A stretch of DNA of 64,000 bases from Crocodylus rhombifer (taxonomy: Eukaryota; Chordata; Crocodylia; Crocodylidae): positions 248,001 to 312,000 of the forward strand of contig JAVSML010000944.1 in NCBI GenBank assembly GCA_038503035.1, read 5' to 3'. Each line of letters begins with the position of its first letter. Positions within the stretch are counted from its first letter, which is position 1. The notes under the pieces are model-generated. The model had not been told where the DNA came from. It saw nothing but the letters and a program-made list of their open reading frames with translations, and made no database searches. Both the position numbers and the translations under genes were made by a program. This document shows, piece after piece, positions 9,816-22,140 of this stretch.

Positions 9816-10994
9816 TTATAGTGCAGGCAGACTATTGCTGACTCCCCTACCACCTAATAACAGAGCACTGTAATAGTGTCTACAGTGGCAAGCTACCCAT
9901 GGAAAGCAGTGTGTCCATCTACTATGAGTGTCAGAGTAACTTGCATTGGTGTAGAAAACCTATGCGAGTTACACTGGTACTAACACACTGCATATCTATG
10001 TCATAAGTGAACAGAATGTTCATCCCATAAAAATGGAGACATTGCAGCGATCTCCACAAAAAGCTTCAACAGGAAACAAGAGATTACCCTACCATGACCT
10101 GCCTTCAGGAGGTACAAGTGACATAAGCAGCTAAGGACAAAGCTGTTATGAAAATGTTGCATTTTAAATACCTGTTATAATAGTAAAAAAATAACATTAC
10201 AGTTTGAATGATAACCTTGAGCTTAGATTCTGCAAATATTCACGAGCAATTGTACACGTATGTCTAGTTTAATCAATCTCACTGGGAATATTTATATACA
10301 TAAATTACTTAAATGCATACATTCCGATAGGCAGAGATAGTACTGACCTCCACTGTTTCAAGCAGCACTGTCATAGATCTCATTAGTAACCTAAGACAAT
10401 GGTCACACTCATGGTTCTCAGCAACAGAACAATCCCATCCCTACCATGATGGACTATGGGCCATTAAACTGTCAAACCAATAACCTGAAATCAAACAGAG
10501 CACATCAATGTTGTATTTTACACAGAATATTGTGGTTTATATTTATTTCAAGTAACATTCTTCCCTCGATTCACCAGTCAGGGCGTTACCTTTGTCATGC
10601 TTCTATGCATCTTAGTTTCATCCATTTTTCAAAAATAACCTGAAGAAACAGCTTTTCAAATGGTCCTTTAACTTTGTGCACACATCCAACAGAAAATCTT
10701 TTATTCTTTTAACTATGAGTGAATGTTTGGATAGCAAAAATGTCCCAGTGTGCCCAACACTGTACACACACCTGTGAAAATACAGTTTGCTTCCCAAAGG
10801 TATTACACTACTCTAAAGTCAAGTGATTCAACTGATAAGTGTCTGCACAGGCAAATCATTAAATGTGAACCTATTTGCAAAAACTGCATCACACAGGAAA
10901 CACGACCCACTATCTCACTGAGCAGGGACAGAGTGACCTATTGACCACAGCGCTGCCCTGCAACTCAACAGAGACAAAATTGAACCACTCACCC
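9816..10994. other. non-coding; possible decayed palindromic repeat at 9870-10000
   Basis: Words such as 'gtgtctacagtg' and the pair gagtaacttgc / gcgagttacac near 9960 hint at a decayed foldback element. The rest is AT-rich with no identifiable feature. Confidence 0.3.
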
Positions 10995-11140
10995 CTTTAG
11001 TGACCTTGGATAAGTCACTCCACCACTCTATGCATCAGTTATACCATCTGCAAAATGGGGACAACAGTGACCACCTTTGTAAAACACTTTAAGGCCTGCA
11101 GAGGAAAAGCACTACATACGAGTCAGATATTTTATTATCA
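10995..11140 (+). repeat. MIR SINE
   Basis: Contains the MIR core in order: 'tagtgaccttggataagtca', 'ctctatgcatcagttatacc', 'atctgcaaaatggggacaac', then 'gcactacatacgagtcagat' before 'ttattatca'. Matches the tRNA-derived MIR consensus in the sense direction. The upstream tRNA-like part is poorly preserved. Confidence 0.85.
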
Positions 11141-11158
11141 TATTCACCATTTCTGATA

Positions 11159-11261
11159 CATTTATCAGAAACTTTATCAGAAACTGAAGTTTCTGATAAA
11201 TGTGTGGCAAGGAGTGGAAATAGGTCAAATTGTGTGTGGCTAGGAGGGGAAATAGGCCAAA
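11159..11261. repeat. 14-bp perfect inverted repeat followed by a 29-bp tandem duplication
   Basis: CATTTATCAGAAAC (11159-11172) is mirrored by GTTTCTGATAAATG (11189-11202), with a third partial copy between them. Two 29-base direct copies follow (11201-11229 and 11233-11261, both starting tgtgtggc), differing at about three positions. Confidence 0.7.
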
Positions 11262-11591
11262 CCGTCCTCCTGATTACACTGTTTTAATACAGGTCTACTA
11301 AGCCCGATTCTCTGCTGAAACTTTTTAGACCTGCATACATCTAGCACGCTCATTTTAAACTAGTATAAACTTGACTAACATTGTCGATAATCTCATCCTA
11401 TTGTTCCATCATTAGAACCAGGCTCAATGGACTCGCTCCTGATTTGTAAAAATATGACCGATAAGCCAGATCCAAAATCTTTCGTTAGCAAGTTGAAGGA
11501 GGAACAGAAGGACTAAAAGCACAAACAGAATTAATGTAATTCTAGGGTATGGAGTTGAAGAACACAACACTGCCTCCAATACCAATGCCCA

Positions 11592-12252
11592 TGTTAGGGC
11601 TCCCTCCCTTCCCTAGGGAAGGTGAGTAACCCACAGGTCACACACCAAGGCAAAGCAACAAGTATAACTTTCTTTATTGGAAGAAAGAAAAAATCCACAC
11701 ACGTCAAATCAGTACTAAAAGCTTTCAAGCCGCAAGCATGTTGGGCTGGAGGAAAGGCACTCCTCACCCTGCTCTGAGTTATTACCCAATGGGTCTTAGG
11801 AACCCCACCCTGTGTCCAGGGTGGCGAGACCACCTCCTTTATCGGGTCCTCAGCCTTGTCCTCCGCAAAGCAGTTTCTCTTACGGTCTAGTTCTCATAAC
11901 CTTTATACCTTTACTTTCTACAATTCCCTTTGGATCCTCCAATCACAACAGCTTCTAGCCTTAATCCCTTTTACAAGTTAGAGCAAGCTTTGTCGCATGC
12001 TGCAAGGCAGGGTCACTTCGGGCTGTGCTGCAGTTCCCCTTTCCAGAGCTGTTAGGGCATTTTCCAGAGTCGTTAGGTCATTTAAGAGCTGTTCCCCTTT
12101 CTAATATCAGCAGGTCAGCAGATGCAATAGGTCATTATCCTGTGGCTTCTAGGTTCCGTGAAGCTGACCACCCCCCTTTGGGGTGTCAGTTTGGCCTCCT
12201 CCCAGAAGCCTCTTTGGGATGGGCCTCACAGCCCAGTAGCCACCCTCCAACA
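11592..12252 (-). mobile_element. solo LTR of an endogenous retrovirus-type element
   Basis: The ends are TG...CA with short imperfect inverted ends (TGTTAGGG / CCTCCAACA). On the minus strand a TATA-like AGGTATAAAG (11901-11910) is followed about 230 bases later by AATAAAG (11672-11678) and a GT-rich stretch before the end. This is the order U3 promoter, R, polyadenylation signal, U5. Short imperfect repeats (ccagagctgttagg / ccagagtcgttagg) lie in the U3 side near 12040-12080. No internal gag, pol or env sequence or second LTR adjoins, so this is a solo LTR. A clean target duplication was not seen. Exact ends are provisional. Confidence 0.65.
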
Positions 12253-12288
12253 GCAGCATCCTCCAATGGTTGCAGAAGTATTTATTAC

Positions 12289-12479
12289 CTTTCATTTCTA
12301 GCTGATAGACTATTCTAGCAGGGGAACAGCTTTCCAGGCAAATGTAGTGGTACACAGTTGAGGTAACCTGTGGAGGACAGAGCAGCATGACATTGCTGAT
12401 TTCCATTTCATGCACCAAAGTCACTTTAAATCTCTCATTGAAAGCCTGTCGAAGTAACCCAGAATCCTGATCTGCACAG
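12289..12479 (-). CDS. candidate internal exon of an unidentified gene (191 bp)
   Basis: On the minus strand, a pyrimidine-containing tract ending CTCCATTTTAG precedes an open frame of 63 codons, which stops at AAAG|GTAATA, a good donor. It enters after one base of a split codon and leaves one base of the next (190 = 63x3+1). The peptide has globular-protein composition and several cysteines: it begins CADQDSGLLRQAFNERFKV, and its C-terminal half contains VTSTVYHYICLESCSPARI. The frame stays open through both splice sites for 139 codons in total. I do not recognise the family. It is on the same strand as TTC7A but does not resemble TTC7A sequence. It could be a nested or downstream gene, an exon of a decayed gene, or a chance ORF. 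A sense-oriented LTR starts 36 bp beyond the donor. Confidence 0.4.
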
Positions 12480-12916
12480 CTAAAATGGAGTAAAATACCT
12501 TGTGCCAAGATAATGAGGGATGTGGTGAGTAATATACTTGCTATATGGTTGTATAAATTATGCAACAAGATATAGCATAGTAGAAAATGCCCTATAGGAT
12601 TAATAAAATATTCCTACCCAACCTGACACATTTATGGAAACTTTCATATTATTCATATTACCACTAGGAGCTATTCATCTGAAACTGCATCACCTTTCCA
12701 CTATATTAGTAAAGTAGAAACATGTAACGCTCAGCTACGCTATTCACAAAGAGTAACCTTAAAACACATTTTCCCCTTTAAATGTATTATACAGTGCTGT
12801 CAAACCATATAACGTATTTAAATATAACGTTTAAATATAACGTAATTAAAATGACCTCACTTTTTCTCTCATTTTTTTAAATTTTATTTTGGGGCTTTAT
12901 TACTTAACAGCATTTT
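12480..12916. other. AT-rich non-coding sequence
   Basis: Contains a short direct repeat 'aaatataacgt' near 12820-12842. Nothing else recognised. Confidence 0.4.
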
Positions 12917-13046
12917 GGCCTTAATCCAGCCAAGCACTTAAGCAAGCACTTATCTTTAAGCACATGAGTAGTCCCAGTGAAGTGAGTGAGCTCATTCCTC
13001 TGCTTAAAATTAAGCATGAGCCTAAATGCTGTGATGGATCAGGTCC
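12917..13046. mobile_element. ancient palindromic MITE ('slightly AAGCACTTA-rich' amniote type)
   Basis: Left end 'ggccttaatccagccaagca'; the complement of the right end is 'ggacctgatccatcacagca'. The interior contains 'gcacatgagtagtcccagtg', the hallmark of a widespread reptile palindromic repeat. Old and diverged. Confidence 0.55.
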
Positions 13047-13279
13047 TTTAATGACAGAGAAATATGATCTTCTCTCCTGTATCTTTAACTTTGCAGAGGA
13101 GAACATATACACGAGTGAGGCAGGGCTGTCATCTGATATTCAAAGCTCTCATAGCAGTGGTGGAGTGGGATTCTGTTTCCTGCCAAGCACACTGGTTCTA
13201 GGATGCATGTGTGTGCTCTGTTTCATGTGATAGTTGAGAAGTGGAGAAGCCTGCTCACTGACAGAGGGACCTGGAAATC

Positions 13280-13797
13280 TTCATAGTTTCATAGTTGGTA
13301 GGGTTGGAAGAGACCTGAGCAGATCATCAAGTCCAACCCCCTGCCATGGCACGAAAGAGTACTGGGGTCAAACAACCTCAGCAAGGTGTCTATCTAGCCT
13401 CCTCGTAAAGACCCCCAGGGTAGGAGCCAGCACCACTTCTCTTGGAAGTTGGTTCCAGATCCTAGCCGCTCTGACAGTGAAGTAGCACCTCCTGATATCT
13501 AGCCTGAATCTACTCTCTGCCAGCTTGACTCTGACTGTTATTTCTAGTCACTCCTGGCAGTGCTCGGGGGAACAGGGACTCCCCCAATGCCTGACTAGTT
13601 TGTAAATGGCCACTAAATCCCCCCTCAGCCTTCTCTTGTGGAGGCTGAACAGGTTCAGGTCCCGTAGCCTGTCCTCGTAGGGCCTGCCCTGCTGCCCCCG
13701 AACATGCAAGTGGCCTCCTCTGGACCCTCTCCATGTTGTCCACATCCCTCCTGAAGTGCGGCGCCCAGAAGTTGACACAGTACTCCAATTGCGTGGG
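13280..13797 (-). mobile_element. CR1 LINE 3' fragment
   Basis: The 3' end with 'tttcatag' repeats is at 13280, and similarity extends to about 13797. Minus-strand peptides include [25 protein letters not shown] and [14 protein letters not shown] in shifted frames. Same subfamily as the CR1 at 2.3 kb. Small deletions remove 'gtccccc' type sequence between KLVR and the next block. Confidence 0.88.
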
Positions 13798-15449
13798 AAG
13801 ACTGCAGAACAGGTCCCATGCACTAAGCTGGTAGAAGATGTGGTTAGATATACCTGCCGTCATGGGATGCGAGGCTGTGGAAAAACCCAGGCTACGGGCC
13901 CTGGATTTCAGGAAGGAATGGCAGAGCCTGTGAGCAATGTGTGTCATACTGAGTTGACACTAACCAGTTTTGCTAAACAAGAAAAGCCCAGAAGAAATGT
14001 ACTGACCTGCTTCTGCTGTTAGGGGCTATATTTGACCTACCAGCTGGAAAGATGACTCACTGGCTCAGTGTGCAGGTCAGCACAACAAGCCAAAGACATC
14101 CCTGTAGTATAAGCGGGTATGCCCACGCTGGCTTAATCGAACTAACCTGGGTAACAACACCAGGGAGCTATAGCCACACAAACTTTAGTATAAACATGCA
14201 GTCGCACATGTACCTAAAGTCCCTGAAGGCTTTGTACTTTGGTTGCTAAGCACAAGCTAAAGCCCACGTTCCCAGGTCTTCATTGCCATCATAGCATGTG
14301 CTGGTGAGATTAAGCACGTATAGGCCTGTTAGCAGTGCTGCAATCACATCTTCGTTTTGCTGGGCAGAAGGCCCTACCGCCTCGATAATATAAATATTGA
14401 AACCATCACAGTGCAGGGCCTTCCTTTCACTGTGGCATTTTTTATTTTGACAGACACCATTAACTGCAGCCTTACTGAAGTTCATTGGAAACAAGTAGGG
14501 GGATTTTGCTTTCTTGCAACAAATGCAAACAAAACAAAATGAACAATAAAAAACATCCCCCGCACACAAACCTCAAATCATCCTCTCTACTCTTAAATTT
14601 CCCAACTACAGCACAGTAGCTCACAAAGCTCTGTACTGTTCATCTGAACAGTAATGCAGTTTTGAATCATAGGCTTACATATTTTAAGGCATAATTTCAT
14701 CTCTCAACCATTACTAAGGCTGTGACTTCCACTGTTACAGAAATGACTCTAGCAGGTGCAGATGACACCATACAGACAAGCTGAGATACTGCTCTTCAAT
14801 AACAGACAGAAATCAATTTGCTGTTTCTTAATTGTCAGATGTACTTAACATATGTAGGCAAGGTCTGACAGTTAAAAATAAACTGAAAGGGATGAAAAAC
14901 ACACCCTTAATGTTAAGAGGAATCCAAGGCTTATTTAGCCCAAAATTGGATTAATTTTCTGCAGTGCTTTTTACATCCATTTCCATCACATTGTGACAGC
15001 ACTGTTGGATGTGCTATGAAAAGACAACATTGTATCATAACTCTCTAATAGTGCCCATGTAAAAACAAACATCCTTTTATGAAAATATGCTGTTATTAGG
15101 TTTAAACTTTTAAAAGTGCCAGTATCTGGCCTTTTTTCCACCAATTCCCTGAAAATATGCCTACAAAGAAAACTGTAAATACAATCTAAATGTCAAATAG
15201 AATAGACACAGGCTCTCCTGTCTGTCTGCACTGGAGTAGCATATACCAGATGAGGGGATTAGTTTGCTCAGATTTACTTACAGGTTCTTCACTCACAAAA
15301 TTACTGGTTTTATTAGGAAAAATGAGTCAGTAGCTAGCAACCACTGACCTTTTAAGTCTTTTATCCTATAATGCTTTATAAACTGCATGGTTGCAAAGTA
15401 CAGATCAAGCTGGTAAGACTGGTGCAGGTACAGTGAACTGAGCATACTA
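13798..15449. other. non-coding; possible MITE relic near 14118-14230
   Basis: The words 'gcccacgctggcttaatcga' and 'cacatgtacctaaagtccc' suggest an old DNA-transposon relic. No gene-like frame found; 14246-14569 (-) is low-complexity chance sequence. Confidence 0.35.
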
Positions 15450-15524
15450 GGCCAGATGCTTAGCCAACAAACACTGATGCATCTCCACTGAAGTCATCGA
15501 TTTACACCAACTAAGGAATGTGGC
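15450..15524. mobile_element. ancient palindromic MITE fragment
   Basis: Reads 'ggccagatgcttagccaaca' ... 'ctccactgaagtcatcgatt' 'tacaccaactaaggaat', matching the common amniote palindrome with a central 'tccattgacttcaatgga'-like core. Confidence 0.55.
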
Positions 15525-17537
15525 AGTCTAGCTTTAAGTCAGTGAAACTCAGGCAGGCTGTCTTCACCTCCTTCAAAGCTAACATGTATTAGATAAATTC
15601 AGCAGGGTCAACACAGTGGGAGCTGCTGTGGTAGCTAACTCTCTGCTTATCGATTCATATAAATCCTGAAAATGAATAGCTTATCTCCCACAAATTTAAA
15701 GAGATGTTCCATCTGAAACATACCCCTTGGATTTGCTGGAGGAGAGAGAGGGAGGAATAGCTCCACTTTCTTGTCTATGCTTCAATTTTATTTTTCAGTT
15801 GCAGAATTAGTCATGAAGAAAAGAAAAAGCAAGCAGCAAGCCCTAACCTCTTTCACATTGGTAAACTTTATACTTCCCTTTTTCCTTTGCAGAGGGAGAC
15901 CCACTGTGGATATGCCTGATCTGTAAGGGACTACTGACTGACTAGCTAAGACACTTTGCAGCAGATCTGCAAGGTGTCTGAGGTCAAATCCAGCATTTTT
16001 AAATCTAATCCAAGACGAGAGATGGAACTTCACATGCAGCACTACAGCTTCGCTGACATGACATTCTGAGATCCTCTTTTTATTTCACATGCACTGTTAG
16101 CCAAGTGCAAGGTTCTCAACCAACAATAGGGCTTCAGAACAGACTGTAACAAGAAGAGATCAGAAATGTACATTTGTATCCCATGCTTTGGGGTCAGACA
16201 GTGGTGCACACTGATTTTTCCTTTAAATAAAAGTTCAAAGAGGAGGAAGAGATATCAAAGTATAAAAAAACCCATTATTTGTGTTTAAGAAAAAGAATGC
16301 ACTCTCATTAAGGATGCCCAGAAGGCCCCTGGTATTTAAACGGGTTTATTTTCAATCTAGATAACACCCAGGGTACTATGGTTTCAAATCACATGATTTA
16401 ACATCTTTCCTTCTGAAAACATGTGTTAAAGCACAGGTGCATTCTTTGATCCTTTCCCCACCACAGCATCAAGGTATCACAATTTCATGTCCTTTCATCA
16501 CAGGCCGGAGTATCCTCTAACAATGGCAATTTCCATGGGCACGGTGCAGCACTTTTTACTCTCTCAGATACCATAGAAGCTGAAGGCATTAGTCCTTCAT
16601 AGGATCAGGCTCTCAATTGACTTCACTGGTAGATTTGCCAGAGGAGGGCTAAACAGAGCTTCTTATTATATATGTGATATTTGCTAGTATGATTAATTTC
16701 TTCAGAGAATTCTGCTTAGAGACTATACAGTTCAAACATGTATAGTATGCTTGAAACTTGACATTTTGGAACACATTCTCAATGCCAAGATACGCTACTT
16801 GAAGAACCAACGCTTTCCTTTTTTCTCCACAGAAGATACATGTAGCAGACAAAATCTTGATGTAGACAAACACAGGTCCCTCTTTTTAAAAAACTATTAA
16901 AATAGAATTTTAAGATTAAGGTTCTTTATTCTTGAATAGATATCATTTACTTCATTTTAAATCTAGGAGCTGCTTAAAATGATTGTCTGTCATTTAACAT
17001 AGGATTAAAATAATGGCTTCCTTTGGCCTTAATGGAAAAAAAGCAGAGTTGTAATCCTTTTTTAAATAGTTAGTTGACCATCAAAACACAGTGGGAGGTG
17101 ATTTTAAGCAGAATGGAAATGGACAGTCTTGATAAGAAAAAGTCACATGTGGAAAAACTTTATGTGGAAAAGCAAGTGAATGGTACAAATGGTAATAACA
17201 GGCTTTTTTTTATTTACTAGACTTTTGCCAACTTGCAGGAATAAATTATGCTACAGTTAAAGCCTTAATAGCTGGGGCAGAGCAAAGAAAACATTTTAAG
17301 GTCAATTTACCAACGAATAAGTTATTAGAAGAAAAGAGTAATTTTACAGTATTATGATCAGCAGATTAATGCAACTATTTAAATTTGTTAAAATCCCTTG
17401 GTTCTAACATGCGACTCAGTCATGAGCAGCACTATGTGCCACGCAAAGAAATAAAAGCAGAGTAAGGTGCCCTCTTACTGTTCTGCATAAAGTATCAACA
17501 CAGATTACATGCACAGAGGAAAAGAGTAAAGATTTTA
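15525..17537. other. non-coding, no feature recognised
   Basis: AT-rich. A short 'ggatcaggctctcaattgac' near 16600 may be a MITE scrap. No exon-like segment with splice signals was recognised. Confidence 0.4.
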
Positions 17538-17940
17538 GGAAAGTAGGGCTAGGGGAGACCTCATGACGTCATCTGGTCCAGCTCCCTGCTCAAGGCAAGA
17601 ACATCCCTGACTGAACCATCAAATGTTATAAATGTCTGTGTAACCTGCCCTTGAGTATTTCCAGAGATGCAAATGCCAGAGCTTCTCTAGATGACCTGTT
17701 CCAATGCTTGACCACCTTCATAGTCAGAAAGTTCTTCCTGATTTCCTACCTGAATTTCAGCTGCTGCAGTTTGAGGCCATTGCTACAAGAACTAGTCCTG
17801 TTCCCTGTGGCCACAGAAAAAGGCCACCTTCGTTCTCTTAACAATTGGTCTCCAGGTATTTGAACTTTTATCAAATCCCACCCATTAGCCTTTCCTTCTC
17901 CAGATTAAACAAGACTAGTTCTTTCAGCCTCATGGGTCTG
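17538..17940 (-). mobile_element. older CR1 LINE 3' fragment
   Basis: On the plus strand it reads the reverse of a CR1 terminus: 'gacctcatgacgtcatctgg' then 'ccagctccctgctcaaggca', 'tagatgacctgttccaatg', 'agaaagttcttcctgattt' and 'ccttctccagattaaacaag'. These are the familiar landmarks of bird- and reptile-type CR1 3' regions. More diverged than the other copies; ends approximate. Confidence 0.75.
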
Positions 17941-20900
17941 CTTGTTCTATGCAGGTGAGCAGGGAGCAAGTGGGCAAAACCTGATCTTCACTTCCCTATT
18001 GAGCTGGCCAGTACAGCTTAGGGAAAGAAAAAGTAAACTGAGCCATGCAAAGGGTTCAAAGAGTTTACTATTCCATAAAGATAACGGAAACAAAATGATC
18101 TCAAATTACTCCTATGGTAATACAACTATGCACTGTCCCATAAGCAGGGTTTGGTGCACCTCCTAAATTTAGCTCCCAGGTGCTTATTCACATCCTTCAT
18201 CAACTTGAATGGGAATTTTGCCTGAATATGCACTGAGTAGTACTCCAGGATCTAGCCTACTGTGCTGATTAAGGACTACTGCACACTGTGTATTTGTGGC
18301 CAATTCCTAACCATGGTACTAGGCACAGCCAGCCCACTACAGGAGATGTATTTGCTTGCATGAGGAAGCCTAGCAGGATTTAACCCTGGAGAACTTAAAG
18401 ACAGGAGCGTGACCTTCAGCACAGTTTTATCAAGGAAAACAGACTGAACCAAGAAATTCAGCTTTGTGGGATGCCGCATGACACTACTAAAGGCAATAGT
18501 CAGTGCATTTGTTAATGGCACCCCTCAGTTTTTATCAGTCTTTTTTCGTGTTCTTTTTGCCTCCTCCACGATACAAGAGATGTAAATATAGGAGAACCCT
18601 GATATAATCAAAGGTCTTTTTATTATAACTTCTCCATTTCTATCCAAAGCTTTAAGTTTTACATCTCAGGACAATCCAGGGATAAAACCAACCATTCATT
18701 CATGGTCTTGGCCTGGGATTTTTATTGCTGTTCTGTCTTCCAGGTTAATTTTTCTGATGCAAATAGTATTTAGATGCATCATATATTTCACTCACACAGG
18801 TTTAATGGTGCAAGTCAGGCCACATCTTCCAGTTCTACATATTCCAAACTGTTAACTGCTCTGCATAAAATGTTGCTTTTTCACCTTAAGAAATGAATAT
18901 TCATTTATAATTCTGCATTTAAAATTAGACGGTGGAAATCAGACACACGAAGTCACCTTTGCAGAGCAGTTATTCCACAGAACTCATCGAGTCATTTCCC
19001 TTCCTTGCAGAAGACAAAACCTAAAAAACACTTAGTGTTTCAAATGCAGTAGGTCTCTTAGTCTCAAAGATATTGTTTCTGCAGAAGCCTTGTTAGCAGA
19101 GGCTGCCATGGGAATGAGCTGAACCAAGGCATCCTGTGTACCTTGCCCGTATCTCCTCCCTAGCTAGACCTCCTTGATCTGTGGTTGGCACAGACTGTGC
19201 ACCACTATGCCCTCCCAAGTCCCTTGAGGGAACACTGCCTTCCACTGACAGAAACATGAAGAACCAGCCACAACAAAGGGCACAAGGTGGTAAGTGTGGA
19301 CCTATCAGCTGTCTCAATCAACCCAGAGGAAGAAATCCAGAGGACTGGGACCCTTTGACGTTCTCACAGGCATCTATGACCAGACTATGAAAATCCCTAT
19401 ACCTGGGCCCAGTCTAGACTTGAAACTTGTGTCGGCCAAGCCTTGACATTAGGAAAATGAAAACAAAAAGTTAACGTGCCTATCCAGCAGATCTATGACT
19501 ATACAACCAAGCCTTCTGTAGAGATCCAAGTTATATCACCGGGGGCGGGAAGAGCTATAGCAAAAGAATTCCTTCTGCTGGAAGAAGATGCTGCTCTGTG
19601 AGGGGGGACTCTGTCAATGTAGCCATATAGCTAAAGCTTTGTACAGCGACTAGCCTGGGTCTATTCTCCCAAAGCAGCCAGACCATAGCTGTTGAGAGTT
19701 CAAAACAGCAGTAAATCAAGGCCTTACAGCACCCCAACCCCTTTCACAACCAGTCCATATAGGGGACAACAGCCAGAAGGAAGCTTCTCAGCCTCTTGAC
19801 AGCCTTCACTGAGCTCTAGCTATCTCTTTCTTCCATCCTGTCCTCTCTCTTTTTTTGCCATCTCCTTCCCCCTGTCTTTGTTCCTACTCCCTTATTCCCC
19901 CAGTTCCTTCTCTCTATCCTGAGGCCAAATGACCCCACTTTCTGCTGAGAACCAAGACTTTGTTAGAAAAATAAAGTAAACAGAAGAAGAGTCAAATAAA
20001 GACTAATAAGCCTTGTAACATCATTTCCCTGATCACTGCCCACACTCACTCTGGTGAAATAATGCTATTATGGAGTGTCAGGGTGGCAGAATCTAGCTTT
20101 TTTCTTTGTATGCCCCTCTGTCTGATTCTCCTCTCTTCATATCTTGCACTCTTTGAGATGGAGACAGTGCCTAGTATGTTTTGGGTATGACCATAAAAGT
20201 AATAAGTCCAGGGAGTCTAACAGCTGAATATGTCATGAACCCAACTGTTAGCTGGTGATGGCAAATAAAGGGTACAAATACGTGGGAGATGCCACTACAA
20301 GGCTGTTGTATTATTACAGCTGTTATGGAACTGTACAAAGTTCAACCCACTTGAGAAAATGTAATAGAACAAATAAATTAACACAGATGAAGCCTATAAC
20401 CTACTTCCTGCATTCAGTAATCTGATGACTAATCTATGAAAATGGAAAGGCAAAAAGTTCAGAAATTCATTTATTATCTTAAAAAGACTTATCCAGCAAA
20501 CTTGAAATCCTAGCTGGTTTCTCTAATTTTAGTATCTATTATAGGATTTAGTGCTATGGATTCCTTAGGAAAAAAATGTTCTTTCCAGCTATCACACGGA
20601 AGAGATGAATTCAGCAATAGCTGACCAGCTTTCCTTAATACTAAAGATTAAATTACTTTTATGTGGGGCTTTTAAGATTACATGTGTCCCATTAGGTTTA
20701 TCCTTTTTTTAATACCCACCCATCCTTCTTTGCCTCTATTAACGTATTTTAAATGAAATGTAAAACCAAGGTTAATAAAAAGTCCATAGCAAGGTTTGCA
20801 AGAATAGCTGTACTAGTTCTAGTATCATGGTCATACTCCAATTCATGTGATTAAATTCTATCTCTCTAAATTACTTCTGTGTAGGTCCTATACTAAAGAA

Positions 20901-22080
20901 TATTCTTCTTTACTTCATATCCCAAATTGCAGTGTCATGTTACTGTACCCTGTTAAGGAGCTGTTGTAGTCTTCCTCAGGATGGACGTCACTCCAGTGGT
21001 GTACAAAGGGTTTCCTAGGCATTCCACACCACTACAAGAATGGCAAAGGGCTCAGAGCTCCTCAGGCACCAGCTACTATCAAAATGCTAGGTGCCACCAT
21101 GATAGTAGGGTTCCTCCTCTCTTTGTGCAAAAAGAGAGGAAATTCTGTCTCCTGATTACTGGCACAGTGCAAGTCCACCTCTGACAGAAGCCACACTAGG
21201 GATCCTACGTTCCCATGGATGGAAACCCAGCTTGATGAGAATGTGTGCATGTTTCAGTTACCTGCTTTGACAAGCTAAGACCATTTTTGCTCTCCTTTCC
21301 CACTGTCCTCACCTTTCTTGCCTAGGCTATCTTCACAGAAATGTTGACATCCACTGGCTGGGAGCAACTGAAGGCTAGAAGCTAGAGCTGGTAAGAGAAC
21401 TGGAGGGGTATGTCTACCCAGATGTGATAAGATGCATGATTACAGTAATGAGGCCCACAGGATGAGGACTTCAGGTTCTTTTCCCAGGTGCACAGGAAAT
21501 AAGAGGAAGAAAGTGGCTAGGCAAGGACAATTATGGTTAAGTCAAAAGCAAGAGGAATCAAGGGAAAGAATGCAAATGATGAGAATCTAACTAAAGTTGC
21601 CAAACAAACCTAGGAAGATACACAGAGTACTGACTAATGTGAGCTTTTAACTTACTTCAGCACATGCAGGACTGTCTTTAAAAGGTCTTGCTCTTTATGC
21701 TATCCTAGTTTGACAGTAGGAATGTTCTTCAGTAAAGGGTACTGGATCGTTGTATACTGGAATATTAACTGTTTCCGCCATTCAGTAACTAGATTTGTTT
21801 TTTCATGGCTGGGCTTTCATGGGAAGCTAAAGAAATGAGGCACGTAGATCCCAAGGAATATGAACAGGAAACCAGCTATCACTGATTAGCTACGCTGAAC
21901 ATTCCAGCCTTAACAAATTAATATTTGCAAATTAAGAATGAAGTTGCATGGTGCACATAGACTATACTAACTCTGTGGAATGTTAAGCGGTGTTAAAGTT
22001 GGTACGCACTGTGAGCAGTTACTTATTAAAGGTTAATATCATTTCTTACCATTACAGCTGACCTGCCACTAGAGAGCGAG
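17941..22080. other. non-coding, 4.1 kb; one possible MITE relic
   Basis: Around 18165-18265 the words 'caacttgaatgggaattttg' and 'ctccaggatctagcc' match the old palindromic amniote MITE type. A short 9-bp hairpin (ctactatca / tgatagtag) lies at 21073-21108. No gene or other repeat recognised. Confidence 0.4.
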
Positions 22081-22140
22081 TGACTAGTAGTGAGCAGGGC
22101 ATAGCTACAAGCCAGGACACCTGGGCTCTATCCCTGCTCT
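22081..22140 (+). repeat. MIR-like SINE fragment (tRNA-derived head)
   Basis: Reads 'tagtgagcagggcatagcta' then 'agccaggacacctgggctct' 'atccctgctctg', resembling the promoter-containing head of MIR with a B-box-like 'gggctctatccc'. Short and diverged. Confidence 0.4.

Noticed and set aside
12149..12288. Extension of the candidate exon frame downstream of the donor
   Set aside because: This part runs through intron-like sequence into the LTR; the coding-like signal ends at the GTAATA donor.
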